Assembly (NCBI GenBank): GCA_044228245.1
Contig: JBGAVG010000001.1
Location: forward strand, 384,012 to 448,011
Length of the DNA: 64,000 nucleotides
Reading direction: 5' to 3'
Source of the DNA: Methylotenera_A sp044228245
Lineage (GTDB): Bacteria; Pseudomonadota; Gammaproteobacteria; Burkholderiales; Methylophilaceae
Shown here: positions 1 through 9,343 of the stretch, piece by piece
Layout: the number at the start of each line of letters is the position of its first letter
Position numbering within the stretch: position 1 is the stretch's first letter
Notes under the pieces: generated by a model
The model's database searches: none
The model's input: only the letters and a program-made list of their open reading frames with translations
What the model was told of the DNA's origin: nothing
Program-made: the position numbers and the translations under genes

Positions 1-1230
1 GCCCAGGTAGCCCATGCCGTGGCGGCGTTTGCGCATAATTTCATCGCGCTGCTGCTGCAATGGCAGGCCGTTGATTTCCACTACGTTATCCAGCATGCGC
101 GTGAAAATACCCACCACTTCGCGGTATTCTGCCCAATCGAAATGCGCTTCATCAGTGAAAGGTTTTTTCACGAATTTGGTCAGGTTAACCGAGCCCAGCA
201 GGCATGCGCCATAAGGCGGCAATGGCTGTTCGCCGCATGGGTTAGTGGCGCGGATGTTCTCGCAGAACCAGTTGTTGTTCATCTCGTTCACACGGTCAAT
301 CAGGATAAAGCCCGGCTCGGCAAAATCGTAAGTGCTGGACATAATCACATCCCACAGCCTGCGCGCTTTGATGGTTTTATACACGCGGCAAGCGACTTTG
401 CCGGCATCCACGCCGTCGGCCTTAGTGAGGTATTTGCCTTTTACTGGCCACTCGCGCCAAACTACCTGGCTGTCATCATTCACATTGAGACCATCCACAA
501 TCGCTTCTTTTTCCGTGACAGGGAAAGCAAGTTTCCATTCCGCATCGGCCTTGACCGCTTCCATAAACTCTTTGGTGATGAGGCAGGAAAGATTGAACTG
601 GCGCAGACGGCCGGCTTCGCGCTTGGCTTTGATGAAGTCAGTGATATCAGGGTGGGAAATATCAAACGTGGCCATTTGCGCGCCACGGCGGCCACCCGCT
701 GATGACACGGTAAAGCACATTTTGTCGTAGATATCCATGAAAGAGAGCGGGCCGCTGGTGTAGGCACCAGCGCCTGCCACGAATGCGCCTTTTGGACGCA
801 GGGTAGAGAATTCGTAACCGATACCGCAGCCGGCTTTAAGGGTTAAGCCGGCCTCGTGTACCTTGCCGAGAATATTGTCCATGCTGTCTTCTATCACGCC
901 GGAGACAGTGCAGTTGATGGTAGAAGTGGCCGGTTTGTGCTCCAACGCACCCGCATTGGAGGTAATGCGGCCAGCCGGGATCGCACCATGGCGTAGTGCC
1001 CACAGAAACTTTTCGTGCCACTCGTGACGTTTTTCCTCTGTCGTTTCGACATCTGCCAGAGCACGCGCTACGCGAGAATAGGAGTCGTCCATGTCTTTAT
1101 CGACATACTCGCCTGATTTGGTTTTTAAGCGGTATTTCTTATCCCAAATATCCAGCGACACCGATTGAATCGGAATTTCAACCTCAGTATTCTCTTTTGA
1201 TTTCATAGCTGTTTCCACTGCTTTTAGCAT
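1..1230 (-). CDS. nrdJ: Adenosylcobalamin-dependent (class II) ribonucleotide reductase, N-terminal 410 codons
   Basis: The gene runs off the left edge, so only the N-terminal 410 residues are visible. The enzyme reduces ribonucleotides to deoxyribonucleotides using a cobalamin-derived radical. The class II assignment rests on the GCGIGYEFSTLRPKGA stretch and on the NPCGEQPLPPYGACLLGSVN block, which carries the active-site Cys-x-Glu. No nrdB-type small subunit is visible beside it, though the downstream side is outside the window. The start at 1230 is preceded by a GGAG ribosome-binding site about 6 bases upstream; a later ATG at 1206 has no such site. Upstream lies a near-consensus NrdR box pair, which fits a ribonucleotide reductase gene. 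The class call is confident; the C-terminal half cannot be judged. Confidence 0.9.
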   Translation of the reverse strand, partial: MLKAVETAMKSKENTEVEIPIQSVSLDIWDKKYRLKTKSGEYVDKDMDDSYSRVARALADVETTEEKRHEWHEKFLWALRHGAIPAGRITSNAGALEHKPATSTINCTVSGVIEDSMDNILGKVHEAGLTLKAGCGIGYEFSTLRPKGAFVAGAGAYTSGPLSFMDIYDKMCFTVSSAGGRRGAQMATFDISHPDITDFIKAKREAGRLRQFNLSCLITKEFMEAVKADAEWKLAFPVTEKEAIVDGLNVNDDSQVVWREWPVKGKYLTKADGVDAGKVACRVYKTIKARRLWDVIMSSTYDFAEPGFILIDRVNEMNNNWFCENIRATNPCGEQPLPPYGACLLGSVNLTKFVKKPFTDEAHFDWAEYREVVGIFTRMLDNVVEINGLPLQQQRDEIMRKRRHGMGYLG

Positions 1231-1309
1231 GCCTTACTCCCTTATTTTTAACGTCTTAAACTTAGCACTACTACCCGGTTTTTGCTAACTATGTGATTTA
1301 TATTAACAA

Positions 1310-1357
1310 TCATATGTTTTTGTGAAAAAACTTCCACCTAAACACAACATATTGTGT
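1310..1357 (-). promoter_or_regulatory. NrdR box pair upstream of nrdJ
   Basis: ACACAACATATTGTGT at 1342-1357 is almost palindromic and close to the NrdR consensus as I recall it (ACACWATATATWGTGT). A second, degenerate copy at 1310-1325 keeps the GTG half and the central T bases. The two starts are 32 bp apart, which is the three-helical-turn spacing known for NrdR box pairs. NrdR is the ATP/dATP-sensing repressor of ribonucleotide reductase genes. I saw no other assignable element in the 365-bp gap 1231-1595, except a 7-bp hairpin (1573-1591) just before the waaA start. Confidence 0.7.
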
Positions 1358-1595
1358 GTGAAGCAGAAATTTATGCCTTTATCTTGTAGACGTCAACCCT
1401 ATTTTTACATGTATTTTTTGCACCATTCTGGTGAGCCTTTATGAAAGACAAGGCCAGTATTAAGATTGAACAAAGGTGAGCGATTACTTACCAAAAAAAT
1501 AAAATTTAAAATTTATATTTCTCGCAAAATTTAGTTGTTTATGCTTGCATCCATGCAACAAAAACATCCGCCCCATTTTGTGAGAAAATGGCGCG

Positions 1596-2843
1596 ATGAA
1601 TCGCCTTCTGTATTCGCTTTTGCTGTATCTGGCACTGCCGCTTGTGCCGGTTAAGCTGCTTTGGCGCGGCATTAAACAACCCGCATATAAAAAACACTGG
1701 CGCGAGCGTTTCGGCTTTTACAGCACGCCTGTAAGCAGGCCTGTCGTTTGGCTGCACTGCGTTTCGGTAGGTGAAACCCGTGCCGCCGAGCCTTTAATTA
1801 AAGCCCTGCAGCAACAATATCCAAACCATCAAATCTTGATCACCCACACCACGCCGACCGGACGCGAAACCAGCGAGCAGCTATTTGTGGACACCGTTCT
1901 ACGTGTTTACCTGCCTTATGATTTACCGTTTGCAGTTAATCATTTTTTAAGACACTTTAAACCAGCCATTGGTTTGCTGATGGAAACCGAACTTTGGTTT
2001 AACCTGATTGCCGCATGCAAACAGCGCGGAATTCCTGTGCTGCTGTTAAACGCCCGACTGTCAGAAAAATCCGCAAAAGGCTATGCAAAGCTTGGCAAGC
2101 TGGCCTCCGATGGCTTGCAAAATCTGAGTGCCGTTGCCGCACAAACTGCAGAAGATTTTGCTAGATTACAGGCATTGGGCGCAAATAATATCAGCGTTGC
2201 GGGCAACCTGAAATTTGACGTGAAGCCGCCTGCAGACAGCGTGGATAAAGGCTTGCAGCTGCGCCAATCATTCGGCTCAGAGCGCACTATTTTTCTTGCG
2301 GCCAGCGCGCGTGAGGGTGAAGAGAAGCTTATTCTGGAAGCAGTAAAAGATCTGGCGATTCTGACAGTGATTGTGCCGCGCCACCCGCAACGCTTTAACG
2401 AAGTGGAAAGTATTATCCAAAACGCCGGCTTTACTTACCAGCGCCGCAGCAACTTGGTTGGTGCTATCGACAAAAACATTCAGGTTGTGCTGGGTGACAG
2501 TATGGGCGAACTTTTTGCCTATTATGCGGCGTGTGACTTCACCTTTATCGGCGGCAGTCTGCTGAAATACGGCGGGCAAAATTTAATTGAGGCGGCCAGC
2601 ATGGGCAAGCCGATTCTGATAGGAAAATATACCTATAATTTCGCCGATGCTACAAAGAATGCGGTAAGGGCGGGAGCGGCAATACAGGTAAAAAATGGCG
2701 AAGAGTTGCGCGACAGAATCCAGTATTTGTTGCATAACCAGAAAAAACGCGAAAAAATGCAGCAGGCCGCACTGCGTTTTAGCGAGGCCTCCACAGGCGC
2801 GACCACGCGTATGATGAAGTTGATTGCAACGTATTTACACTAA
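1596..2843 (+). CDS. waaA: 3-deoxy-D-manno-octulosonic acid transferase (GT30)
   Basis: It transfers Kdo from CMP-Kdo to the lipid A precursor at the inner face of the inner membrane, an essential step in lipopolysaccharide core assembly. The protein has 415 residues, usual for the family. Residues 4-20 form an N-terminal hydrophobic anchor. The acceptor-binding domain has the CVSVGETRAAEPLI signature with the catalytic Glu at residue 60, followed by the METELW block near residue 130. The C-terminal CMP-Kdo domain has FIGGSLLKYGGQNLIEA. The ATG at 1596 follows a small hairpin and has no strong ribosome-binding site. The gene is convergent with the minus-strand operon ending at 2855. Confidence 0.95.
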   Translation: MNRLLYSLLLYLALPLVPVKLLWRGIKQPAYKKHWRERFGFYSTPVSRPVVWLHCVSVGETRAAEPLIKALQQQYPNHQILITHTTPTGRETSEQLFVDTVLRVYLPYDLPFAVNHFLRHFKPAIGLLMETELWFNLIAACKQRGIPVLLLNARLSEKSAKGYAKLGKLASDGLQNLSAVAAQTAEDFARLQALGANNISVAGNLKFDVKPPADSVDKGLQLRQSFGSERTIFLAASAREGEEKLILEAVKDLAILTVIVPRHPQRFNEVESIIQNAGFTYQRRSNLVGAIDKNIQVVLGDSMGELFAYYAACDFTFIGGSLLKYGGQNLIEAASMGKPILIGKYTYNFADATKNAVRAGAAIQVKNGEELRDRIQYLLHNQKKREKMQQAALRFSEASTGATTRMMKLIATYLH

Positions 2844-2854
2844 ATGGATTTGCG

Positions 2855-3442
2855 CTAACTCACCACAAGTTCTTTTACGTAGACCACTTCACAGGCGCCA
2901 TTGCCGGTATCCTCCCGGGTAAGCGAGCTTTTCCAGTGCCAGCCATCACTGGCATTTACCTGCACCAGATAACCGCTAAATCTGACCACTTCGCCCGGCC
3001 GCACTGATTTCAACATCTTCTCAATCCGGCCATCCGCTGGAATCATGTGCATATTGGCGCTATTCATTTCAATTTCTCTGCGCGGGACTGGGAATTCATC
3101 CACATGCCAGTAATAAAAACGATTGCTTTGGCTGATATCAATTTTTCTTAAAATAGCCTCATCTGACATTGCTCCCCAGCCCAGCGCCAGGTCTATGGGC
3201 GAAAGATCGGCCTCTCTGTCAATAGAATAGCGCCTTGCAGACAACACGCGCGCTTCCATTTCGAAAGACTTCAAAGGTGTAATGCTATAACCGTTGAGCT
3301 TGAAGCTGGCGTGACTGATTGAATTTTGTGTGGGCTGCTGGCTGGCGATGACGCCATTGCCATGCGTAACCGGGCGCTGTGAAAAATGCTGATATGCGCC
3401 GTAACTGATAAGCGTAACGAAGAATATGAGTTTCCAGTTCAC
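2855..3442 (-). CDS. Conserved hypothetical membrane-anchored protein
   Basis: I do not recognise a named family. The 195-residue product has an N-terminal hydrophobic segment (about residues 4-19) that could be a signal anchor, then a soluble domain expected in the periplasm. Conspicuous blocks are the LALGWGAMSD stretch, an ISQSNRFYYWHVDE stretch and VVRFSGYLVQVNASDGWHWKSS near the C-terminus. The last one resembles a small beta-barrel (OB-like) strand pattern, but that is only an impression. It lies 11 bp downstream of the isochorismatase-like gene on the same strand and is probably the last gene of the pcm-tolC operon. Confidence 0.6.
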   Translation of the reverse strand: MNWKLIFFVTLISYGAYQHFSQRPVTHGNGVIASQQPTQNSISHASFKLNGYSITPLKSFEMEARVLSARRYSIDREADLSPIDLALGWGAMSDEAILRKIDISQSNRFYYWHVDEFPVPRREIEMNSANMHMIPADGRIEKMLKSVRPGEVVRFSGYLVQVNASDGWHWKSSLTREDTGNGACEVVYVKELVVS

Positions 3443-3453
3443 GCTGGTGCTGA

Positions 3454-3999
3454 TTATCTAATCAGTTTGGATACGGCCTTAAATGCCTCATGATTGGCAT
3501 TGCCCAGCCATTCGAATACGACCGATTCGGTATTGCTGATCACACAGCCCGCATCGCGCAGCCTTGCCAATGCGTTGGCTTTGTTAGCGGGGTTACGCGA
3601 GATAACAGCGTCTTCCGCCACAAACACCTGCTTACCTGCCTGCAACAGCGCCAAAGCAGTTTGCAGTACGCAAATATGTGCTTCCATGCCAGCAAGGACA
3701 ATCTGTGATTTATCGCGATGCAGCTGCTGGCTAAACCTGGGCTCGCCGCATGCTGAAAATGCCGTTTTAGTAACGAGTTTGCAGTTTGGTAAATACTGCT
3801 TGATTTCTGACAAGGTTTCGCCCAAGCCTTGCGGATATTGCTCGGTAAGAATCGTTGGCACAGCCAGTAAATGCGCGGCTTGCACTAAAACACCGCAATT
3901 TCTAACCACGCCTTGCAGTGCCTCCGCAGGCATGACTGAGGCCAGCTTTACTTGCATATCAATGATTACAAGCTGGCTGAGTTGTTGGCTAGCAAGCAT
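3454..3999 (-). CDS. Isochorismatase-family cysteine hydrolase
   Basis: The 181-residue protein has the full catalytic triad of the isochorismatase-like hydrolases: Asp14 in VIIDMQ, Lys78 in VTKTAFSA and Cys110 in GMEAHICV, where the bulge before the Cys is typical. Family members hydrolyse small amides or vinyl ethers such as nicotinamide, N-carbamoyl compounds or isochorismate. This short YcaC-like type gives no clue to substrate. Its ATG overlaps the tolC stop (TAATG), so it is translationally coupled to tolC. A role tied to outer-membrane secretion cannot be concluded from that alone. Confidence 0.85.
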   Translation of the reverse strand: MLASQQLSQLVIIDMQVKLASVMPAEALQGVVRNCGVLVQAAHLLAVPTILTEQYPQGLGETLSEIKQYLPNCKLVTKTAFSACGEPRFSQQLHRDKSQIVLAGMEAHICVLQTALALLQAGKQVFVAEDAVISRNPANKANALARLRDAGCVISNTESVVFEWLGNANHEAFKAVSKLIR

Positions 4000-5375
4000 T
4001 AATGTGCATCCGAAACCAGCTGCTGATTAATGTCCTGCAGATCGGCCTCACCCACCAGGCCGGTAGCGGATTTGAGGCGGATGATACTCACCAGATAATT
4101 GTAGCGCGCCTGCAGTAAATCGCGCTTGGCAGAATAAAATTGTTGTTGCGCATTCAACACATCCACGCTGGTGCGCACGCCAACCTCGTAACCCAGTTTG
4201 GTTGAATCGAGCTGGCTCTGGCTGGAAATCAGGGCCTGCTCCAGCGCCTTTACCTGAGCAATGGTCGTGCTCAAATTGAAATAGGCGCGCTGCGTTTCCA
4301 GATCGGTCTGGCGACGTGCTATTTCTATATCGTCGAGTGCTTTTTGCTTGTTCAACACCGCCTGGCGTGCCCGTGAACTGATTGCGCCACCTTGATACAG
4401 AGGAATTTGCAGTTGCAGGCCGATTGTCGCGTTATCAAGATCGTTACCCACACCGCTTGTGCCGCCATTGGCATAGTTTTTAGAGTAACTTGCCACCGCA
4501 TCCAGCGTTGGCAGATGACCGGCCTGCGTCCGCTCCACCTCTTGCTCGGCCAGCTTAAGCGCATCTTGCTGGATCTGAATGTTAAGATTGTTTTGCACCG
4601 CCACTTGCTGCCAATCCTGCATGCTTTGGCTAAGCTGCTTGACTTGAATATCTGCTTTTGCGGTGGCGAGCTTAGCTGGCACTTCGCCTGTAATTGCCGC
4701 TACCGAGCGCCTGGCAATTTGATGCTCATTCACCGCTGCGATTTCCTGGGCGACGATTAAATCGTAGCGCGCCTGCGCCTCGTTCACATCGGTAATGGTG
4801 GAGGTGCCGACCTCAAAAGTCGCTTTTGCCTGCTCTAACTGGCTTTGAATAGCCGCCTTTTGCGCAGCAATCAAATCGATTTTATCCTGCGCGATCAGCA
4901 CATCAAAGTAAGCTTGGGTGGTGCGCAGAATCAGCTCTTGCTGGCTCAAATGATACTGTTTATCGGCCTGGCTGACCTGGGTTTTGCTTTGATCCATTTG
5001 CACCAGATTCTGCTTGCGATAGATCGGCTGGCGCGCTTCGACCCCGTAATTATAACCTTCGAAATTTTGCCGGCCTTCGGTTCTGAACTGGTTAAAACCA
5101 GTGCCAATAAATTTAATGTCGGTTTGAGAGGCGCTGGCACTCGCATTAAAATTCACTGTGGGACGATATAGCGCTTTGCCCTGCTCAATGATTTCCTGCG
5201 CTGCCTTGTTGGCGCTTAAAGCAGAGGCTAGGGTCGGGTCTTGCGCCAGCGCTTGATGGTATATGTCCATCAGGGATTGCGGCCTGGTTTGCGATGGCAT
5301 GTCTTCTGCCGCCAGTAAAGCCGTTGGCGGCAAAACTGCTAAAAAAACGATGAAGACAAAGCGCTTAATGATCAT
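3999..5375 (-). CDS. tolC: TolC-family outer-membrane channel protein
   Basis: The protein has 458 residues. A signal peptide covers about residues 1-23 (ending in TALLAA). Two outer-membrane efflux protein repeats follow, rich in long helices with NEAQARYDL and NAQQQFYSAKRDLLQARYNYLVS, typical of the periplasmic helical barrel. Such trimers form the exit duct for RND pumps and type I secretion. It starts 1 base after the stop of the pcm-like gene, as in many betaproteobacteria, and lies downstream of an RND pump operon that lacks its own outer-membrane component. It is therefore a plausible partner for that pump. Use of the symbol tolC is by family; orthology to the main TolC is likely but not proven. 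Confidence 0.9.
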   Translation of the reverse strand: MIIKRFVFIVFLAVLPPTALLAAEDMPSQTRPQSLMDIYHQALAQDPTLASALSANKAAQEIIEQGKALYRPTVNFNASASASQTDIKFIGTGFNQFRTEGRQNFEGYNYGVEARQPIYRKQNLVQMDQSKTQVSQADKQYHLSQQELILRTTQAYFDVLIAQDKIDLIAAQKAAIQSQLEQAKATFEVGTSTITDVNEAQARYDLIVAQEIAAVNEHQIARRSVAAITGEVPAKLATAKADIQVKQLSQSMQDWQQVAVQNNLNIQIQQDALKLAEQEVERTQAGHLPTLDAVASYSKNYANGGTSGVGNDLDNATIGLQLQIPLYQGGAISSRARQAVLNKQKALDDIEIARRQTDLETQRAYFNLSTTIAQVKALEQALISSQSQLDSTKLGYEVGVRTSVDVLNAQQQFYSAKRDLLQARYNYLVSIIRLKSATGLVGEADLQDINQQLVSDAH

Positions 5376-5376
5376 G

Positions 5377-6081
5377 TTAAAACTCGAATTGCTGCGCTTG
5401 CGGAGCGTTAATTAGTTCCGGAATACAGGTTTCAAACAACACATCTTCCCTGAAACCGGTCTCTGAAACGCGATGCATCAAGCTAGCCTGCATGACCGGC
5501 GCTTGCCCAAGCACGATAAACATAGCGCCGCCGATTTTTAATTGTTCACGTACACCTGCCGGCTCTACTGGCGAAGAACCGGTATATACAATCAAGTCGT
5601 AAGGCTTATGTGCGGGCAGGCCGGATATCGCATCCGCCACTTCCAACGTCACATTCTGAATATGTTGCGCCGCCAGTTTTTTTGCAGCTTGCACGCTCAA
5701 GTCAGCATAAATATCCACTGAAATCACATGCTTGGCAAGGCTGGCCAACAGCGCCGCAAAATAACCGCTGCCAGTGCCCACATGCAGCACGGTATGCGTT
5801 TTTTGTACATTCAAGGCTTGTAAAATGCGGCCTTCCAGTTTCGGGCTTAACATGGTTTGTCCATGCCCAAGTGGAATCTCGATATCGGCAAAGGCGAGTC
5901 CCTGATATTCGGCGGGCACAAAATTTTCGCGCGGCACATCGTTTAGCAGCTGCAACACGGCTGGATCCAGCACCTCCCAGGTGCGAATCTGCTGTTCTAT
6001 CATATTAAATCTCGCAGTTTCGCGAGGCATATTAAATCTCGTTGTTTCGTGTGGCATGTTTTTTTGTACTGTTTGTGTCAT
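5377..6081 (-). CDS. Protein-L-isoaspartate O-methyltransferase-like SAM methyltransferase
   Basis: This is a 234-residue member of the PCMT family with the SAM-binding motif VLHVGTGSGYFAALLA and the preceding GHGQTMLSPKLEGR region. Compared with classical Pcm (GQTISQPYIVA) the substrate-side motif is altered. It is therefore a divergent paralogue, as usual for the copy beside tolC, and repair of isoaspartate is not assured. The core family homology begins near Met28 (MIEQQIRTWEVLDP). Before it the reading frame carries two tandem nine-residue repeats, MPHETTRFN and MPRETARFN, each starting with a possible initiator Met, so the true start could be 6081, 6057, 6030 or 6003. The weak GGAAAAGAA before 6081 is the only purine-rich candidate. 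Confidence 0.8.
   Translation of the reverse strand: MTQTVQKNMPHETTRFNMPRETARFNMIEQQIRTWEVLDPAVLQLLNDVPRENFVPAEYQGLAFADIEIPLGHGQTMLSPKLEGRILQALNVQKTHTVLHVGTGSGYFAALLASLAKHVISVDIYADLSVQAAKKLAAQHIQNVTLEVADAISGLPAHKPYDLIVYTGSSPVEPAGVREQLKIGGAMFIVLGQAPVMQASLMHRVSETGFREDVLFETCIPELINAPQAQQFEF
6004..6057 (-). repeat. In-frame 27-bp tandem duplication at the start of the pcm-like gene
   Basis: Two adjacent 27-bp units (6004-6030 and 6031-6057) differ at only a few positions. Each encodes M-P-[HR]-E-T-[TA]-R-F-N. A third Met follows immediately, so the duplication multiplies potential start codons. The units are nine codons long and keep the frame. Confidence 0.9.
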
Positions 6082-6169
6082 AACAAATTCTTTTCCTTAC
6101 AATTGCAATAATTATAGCCTATGCACTTGCCATACAACCTGAAATTAAACCAGTTTTTAATACCTACTT

Positions 6170-9100
6170 CTAGGCCGTTTGTGGCATTTTTACCCTGAAC
6201 CAGGCGGCATACAGGGCCGGCAAAAATAATACCGTTAACAAAGTCGCTACCGCCAGGCCACCCATAATCGCCACCGCCATGGGTCCGAAGAATACACTGC
6301 GCATGAGCGGTATCATGGCCAGGATAGCCGCCGCCGCCGTTAATACAATCGGCCTGAAACGACGGATGGTAGATTCGACAATCGCCTGCCAGTCTTCCAG
6401 ACCGCCTGATTTGTCCTGCTCGATCTGGTCCACCAGAATCACCGAATTACGCATGATCATGCCCGAAAGCGCGATGGTACCGAGCATGGCGACAAATCCA
6501 AATGGCTTATCAAACAGCAGCAACGCTGCTGTGACACCAATTAAGCCTAAAGGTGCGGTGAGCAGTACCAGAAAAGTACGTGAAAAACTTTGCAGTTGCA
6601 GGATTAATAAGGTGAGCACCGTCACCAGAAATAATGGCGCGCCTTTGGCAACAGACGCACCGCCTTTGGCGGACTCTTCCGTCGCGCCGCCTGTCTCAAT
6701 CGAAATACCCAATGGCAGATTGGCTTTGATTTCGCCCAGCTTTTCTTCAATCTGTGCAGACACCACCGGCGCCTGCATATTGCCGCGCAGATGCGCCCGC
6801 ACCGTGATGGATGGCACACGATTGCGCCGCCAGATGACACCTTCTTCAAATTCTGATGAAATGGTGGCGACTTGCGAGAGCGGGATGCTAGTACTATGCG
6901 GCGTGCTAATCATCAAATTTGGCAGGCGCGATAACTGCGTGCGCTCTACTTCAGTACCTCGCGCCACCAGGTCAATACGCTCGTTACCTTCTCTGAATTC
7001 GGTGATGTATAACTCGCTCATCGCACCGTTGAGAATGTTGGCGATATCCACCGAACTCACACCCAGCAAACGTGCTTTGGCTTGGTCGATGGACACTTTC
7101 ATGACTTTGCTAGGTTCTTCCCAGCCGAGCTGCACATTTGCCAGATTGGGGTTTGCGCGCATAACATCGGCGATTTTGTGCGATATTTCACGGACTTTAG
7201 GAATGTCGCTGCCATCGACACGAAACTGCACAGGAAAGCCCACGGGCGGGCCGTTCTCCAACCGTAATACCGAGGCGCGCAAACTGGGAAAGTCATTCTC
7301 GAATAGTTTTAGCAGGTCGCTGCGCAGCGCCTCACGCGCTTTCAGATCTTTGCTTAAAATCACAAACTGGGCAAAGGCGCGGTGTGGCAGTTGTACATCC
7401 AGCGGTAAATAATAGCGTGGCGCACCGGTGCCGATATAGGCCACAAAATTATCAATGCCTTGATGCTGGCTATTCCAGTTTTGCAACCAGCCTTCGAACT
7501 TTTTCACTTCGGCATTAGTTGCATGGTAAGAAGCCCCTTCTGTCAGGCGTAAATCCACCACTAATTCCAGACGGGTGGAATCAGGAAAAAACTGCTGCTG
7601 CACTTTGCCAAAACCAACAATGGACAAAACAAACATGATTAAGGTGATCACGATGACGGTTTTACGATAGCGCACGCAGGCAGTGACAATCTGGCGAAAT
7701 CCACGATAAAACCTGGTGTTATAAATATCGTGATGGTGGTTATCTTCAGCCTTCTCCATCAGGCCCAGCCTTTCTTTCAGCCAGACCAGCCATCTTGAAG
7801 GTTTTGGCGCATGCGTATAATCCGGCAGCAGATGGTAGCCCAGGTAAGGCACAAAAATCACTGCGGCGAACCATGAAATAATCAATGCAATGGCCGACAC
7901 CTGAAAAATAGAACGTGTGTACTCGCCAGTGGAAGAGGCTGCCGTGGCAATAGGTAAAAATCCGGCCACGGTGACGAGCGTACCGGTCAGCATCGGCATG
8001 GCGGTTGAATTATAGGCAAATGAAGCCGCCTTGACCCTATCCCAGCCCTGCTCCATTTTGGATGCCATCATTTCAACCGCGATGATGGCATCATCCACCA
8101 ACAGTCCCAGCGCCAGTATCAGTGCGCCCAATGAAATTTTATGCAGGCCGATGTCGAAAAAATTCATCACTAAAAAAGTAGCCGCCAGCACCACCGGTAT
8201 CGATATCGCCACCACAATGCCGGTACGCAAACCCAGTGACAGCAGACTCACGCCCAGCACAATCACCAGCGCTTCTGCCAGTGAATTTACAAAATCGTTT
8301 ACCGAATTCGCGACAATTTTTGGTTGCGAGGTGACCGTGCCAAAACTCAGGCCTATGGGCAAGCGTTGCTGGATTTGGGCTATTTTTGTATCCAGTGCAT
8401 GCCCAAGCGCAATAACGTCGCCTCCTTCACGCATGCTCACGCCCAGCAATAATGTGGCGCTACCGTTGTAGCGCACTGAGTCGCGTGGCGGGTCTTGATA
8501 GCCGCGGGAAACTTTTGCCACATCGCTGAGTTTAAAGTCCTGTTTGTTAACACGCAGCCTGATTTCACGCAAATCCTCTACCGTGTTATATCTGCCTGAA
8601 ACCTCAATACGGATGCGCTCTTTGGGTGATTCAAAGGTGCCGCCTCTCACCACGGCATTTTGTGCTTGCAAGATGTTAATGAGTTCTGTGGCACTGATGC
8701 CGATCGTCGCCAGCTTGGCATTTGAGAGCTCGATATAAATACGCTGTTTCTGTTCACCAAAAAAATCCACCTTGGCCACATCGGGCGTTTTTAATAGCTC
8801 GGCGCGAATGATTTCGGCCTGTTTTTTCAATGCAAAATTATCGAAGCCATCACCTGTGAGCGCATACATACTGCCGTAGACGTCACTGAATTCGTCATTA
8901 AAAGTCAGGCTTTCGATGTTGCTGGGAAGTGTATGCCGAATATCACCTACCTTTTTTCGCACCTGATACCAGATATCAGGAATCTCTTTTGATAAAGTAT
9001 CGTCTTTAATCACGATGAATATCATGGATTCTCCAGGCCTTGAATAGCTGCTGGAAAAATCAATGTTTGGTACCTCTTGTATCTTTTTCTCTAACTTATC

Positions 9101-9343
9101 GGTGACCTGCTGCTCAACCTCAATAGCACTCGCCCCCGGCCAGCTGGTGCGCACCAGCATCACTTTAAAGGTAAAGGGCGGGTCTTCTGACTGGCCGAGC
9201 TTGGTGTAGGCCAGAAAGCCCGATATGGTGAGCATCAGCATGAAATACAGCACCAATGTCTGATGTTTAAGCGCCCATTCAGAAAGATTGAAGCGCGACT
9301 TTTCTAATGCCGGCTGGTCTGGCGGCGAGCGGCTCTCAGTCAT
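6170..9343 (-). CDS. RND efflux pump inner-membrane transporter
   Basis: The 1057-residue protein is an AcrB/HAE-type proton-driven exporter. It has TM1 after the N-terminus, then a periplasmic porter domain. A second bundle contains LGALILALGLLVDDAIIAVEMMASKMEQG, whose Asp pair belongs to the proton relay. The second periplasmic domain begins near QQQFFPDSTRLELVVDL, and a C-terminal bundle holds LGTIALSGMIMRNSVILVDQIE. The length is typical. Its ATG overlaps the adaptor gene stop by 4 bases. The substrate is unknown: the GLG motif and the drug-pocket residues were not examined in detail, but the short N-terminus and the adaptor type suit a hydrophobic-compound pump rather than a metal pump. 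Confidence 0.93.
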   Translation of the reverse strand: MTESRSPPDQPALEKSRFNLSEWALKHQTLVLYFMLMLTISGFLAYTKLGQSEDPPFTFKVMLVRTSWPGASAIEVEQQVTDKLEKKIQEVPNIDFSSSYSRPGESMIFIVIKDDTLSKEIPDIWYQVRKKVGDIRHTLPSNIESLTFNDEFSDVYGSMYALTGDGFDNFALKKQAEIIRAELLKTPDVAKVDFFGEQKQRIYIELSNAKLATIGISATELINILQAQNAVVRGGTFESPKERIRIEVSGRYNTVEDLREIRLRVNKQDFKLSDVAKVSRGYQDPPRDSVRYNGSATLLLGVSMREGGDVIALGHALDTKIAQIQQRLPIGLSFGTVTSQPKIVANSVNDFVNSLAEALVIVLGVSLLSLGLRTGIVVAISIPVVLAATFLVMNFFDIGLHKISLGALILALGLLVDDAIIAVEMMASKMEQGWDRVKAASFAYNSTAMPMLTGTLVTVAGFLPIATAASSTGEYTRSIFQVSAIALIISWFAAVIFVPYLGYHLLPDYTHAPKPSRWLVWLKERLGLMEKAEDNHHHDIYNTRFYRGFRQIVTACVRYRKTVIVITLIMFVLSIVGFGKVQQQFFPDSTRLELVVDLRLTEGASYHATNAEVKKFEGWLQNWNSQHQGIDNFVAYIGTGAPRYYLPLDVQLPHRAFAQFVILSKDLKAREALRSDLLKLFENDFPSLRASVLRLENGPPVGFPVQFRVDGSDIPKVREISHKIADVMRANPNLANVQLGWEEPSKVMKVSIDQAKARLLGVSSVDIANILNGAMSELYITEFREGNERIDLVARGTEVERTQLSRLPNLMISTPHSTSIPLSQVATISSEFEEGVIWRRNRVPSITVRAHLRGNMQAPVVSAQIEEKLGEIKANLPLGISIETGGATEESAKGGASVAKGAPLFLVTVLTLLILQLQSFSRTFLVLLTAPLGLIGVTAALLLFDKPFGFVAMLGTIALSGMIMRNSVILVDQIEQDKSGGLEDWQAIVESTIRRFRPIVLTAAAAILAMIPLMRSVFFGPMAVAIMGGLAVATLLTVLFLPALYAAWFRVKMPQTA

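Noticed and set aside
19..702. Open frame of 227 codons on the plus strand
   Set aside because: It is the reverse complement of the class II ribonucleotide reductase gene, whose family motifs are clear on the minus strand.
6279..7412. Open frame of 377 codons on the plus strand
   Set aside because: Antisense to the RND pump gene; its translation is Ser/Arg/Thr-rich without motifs.
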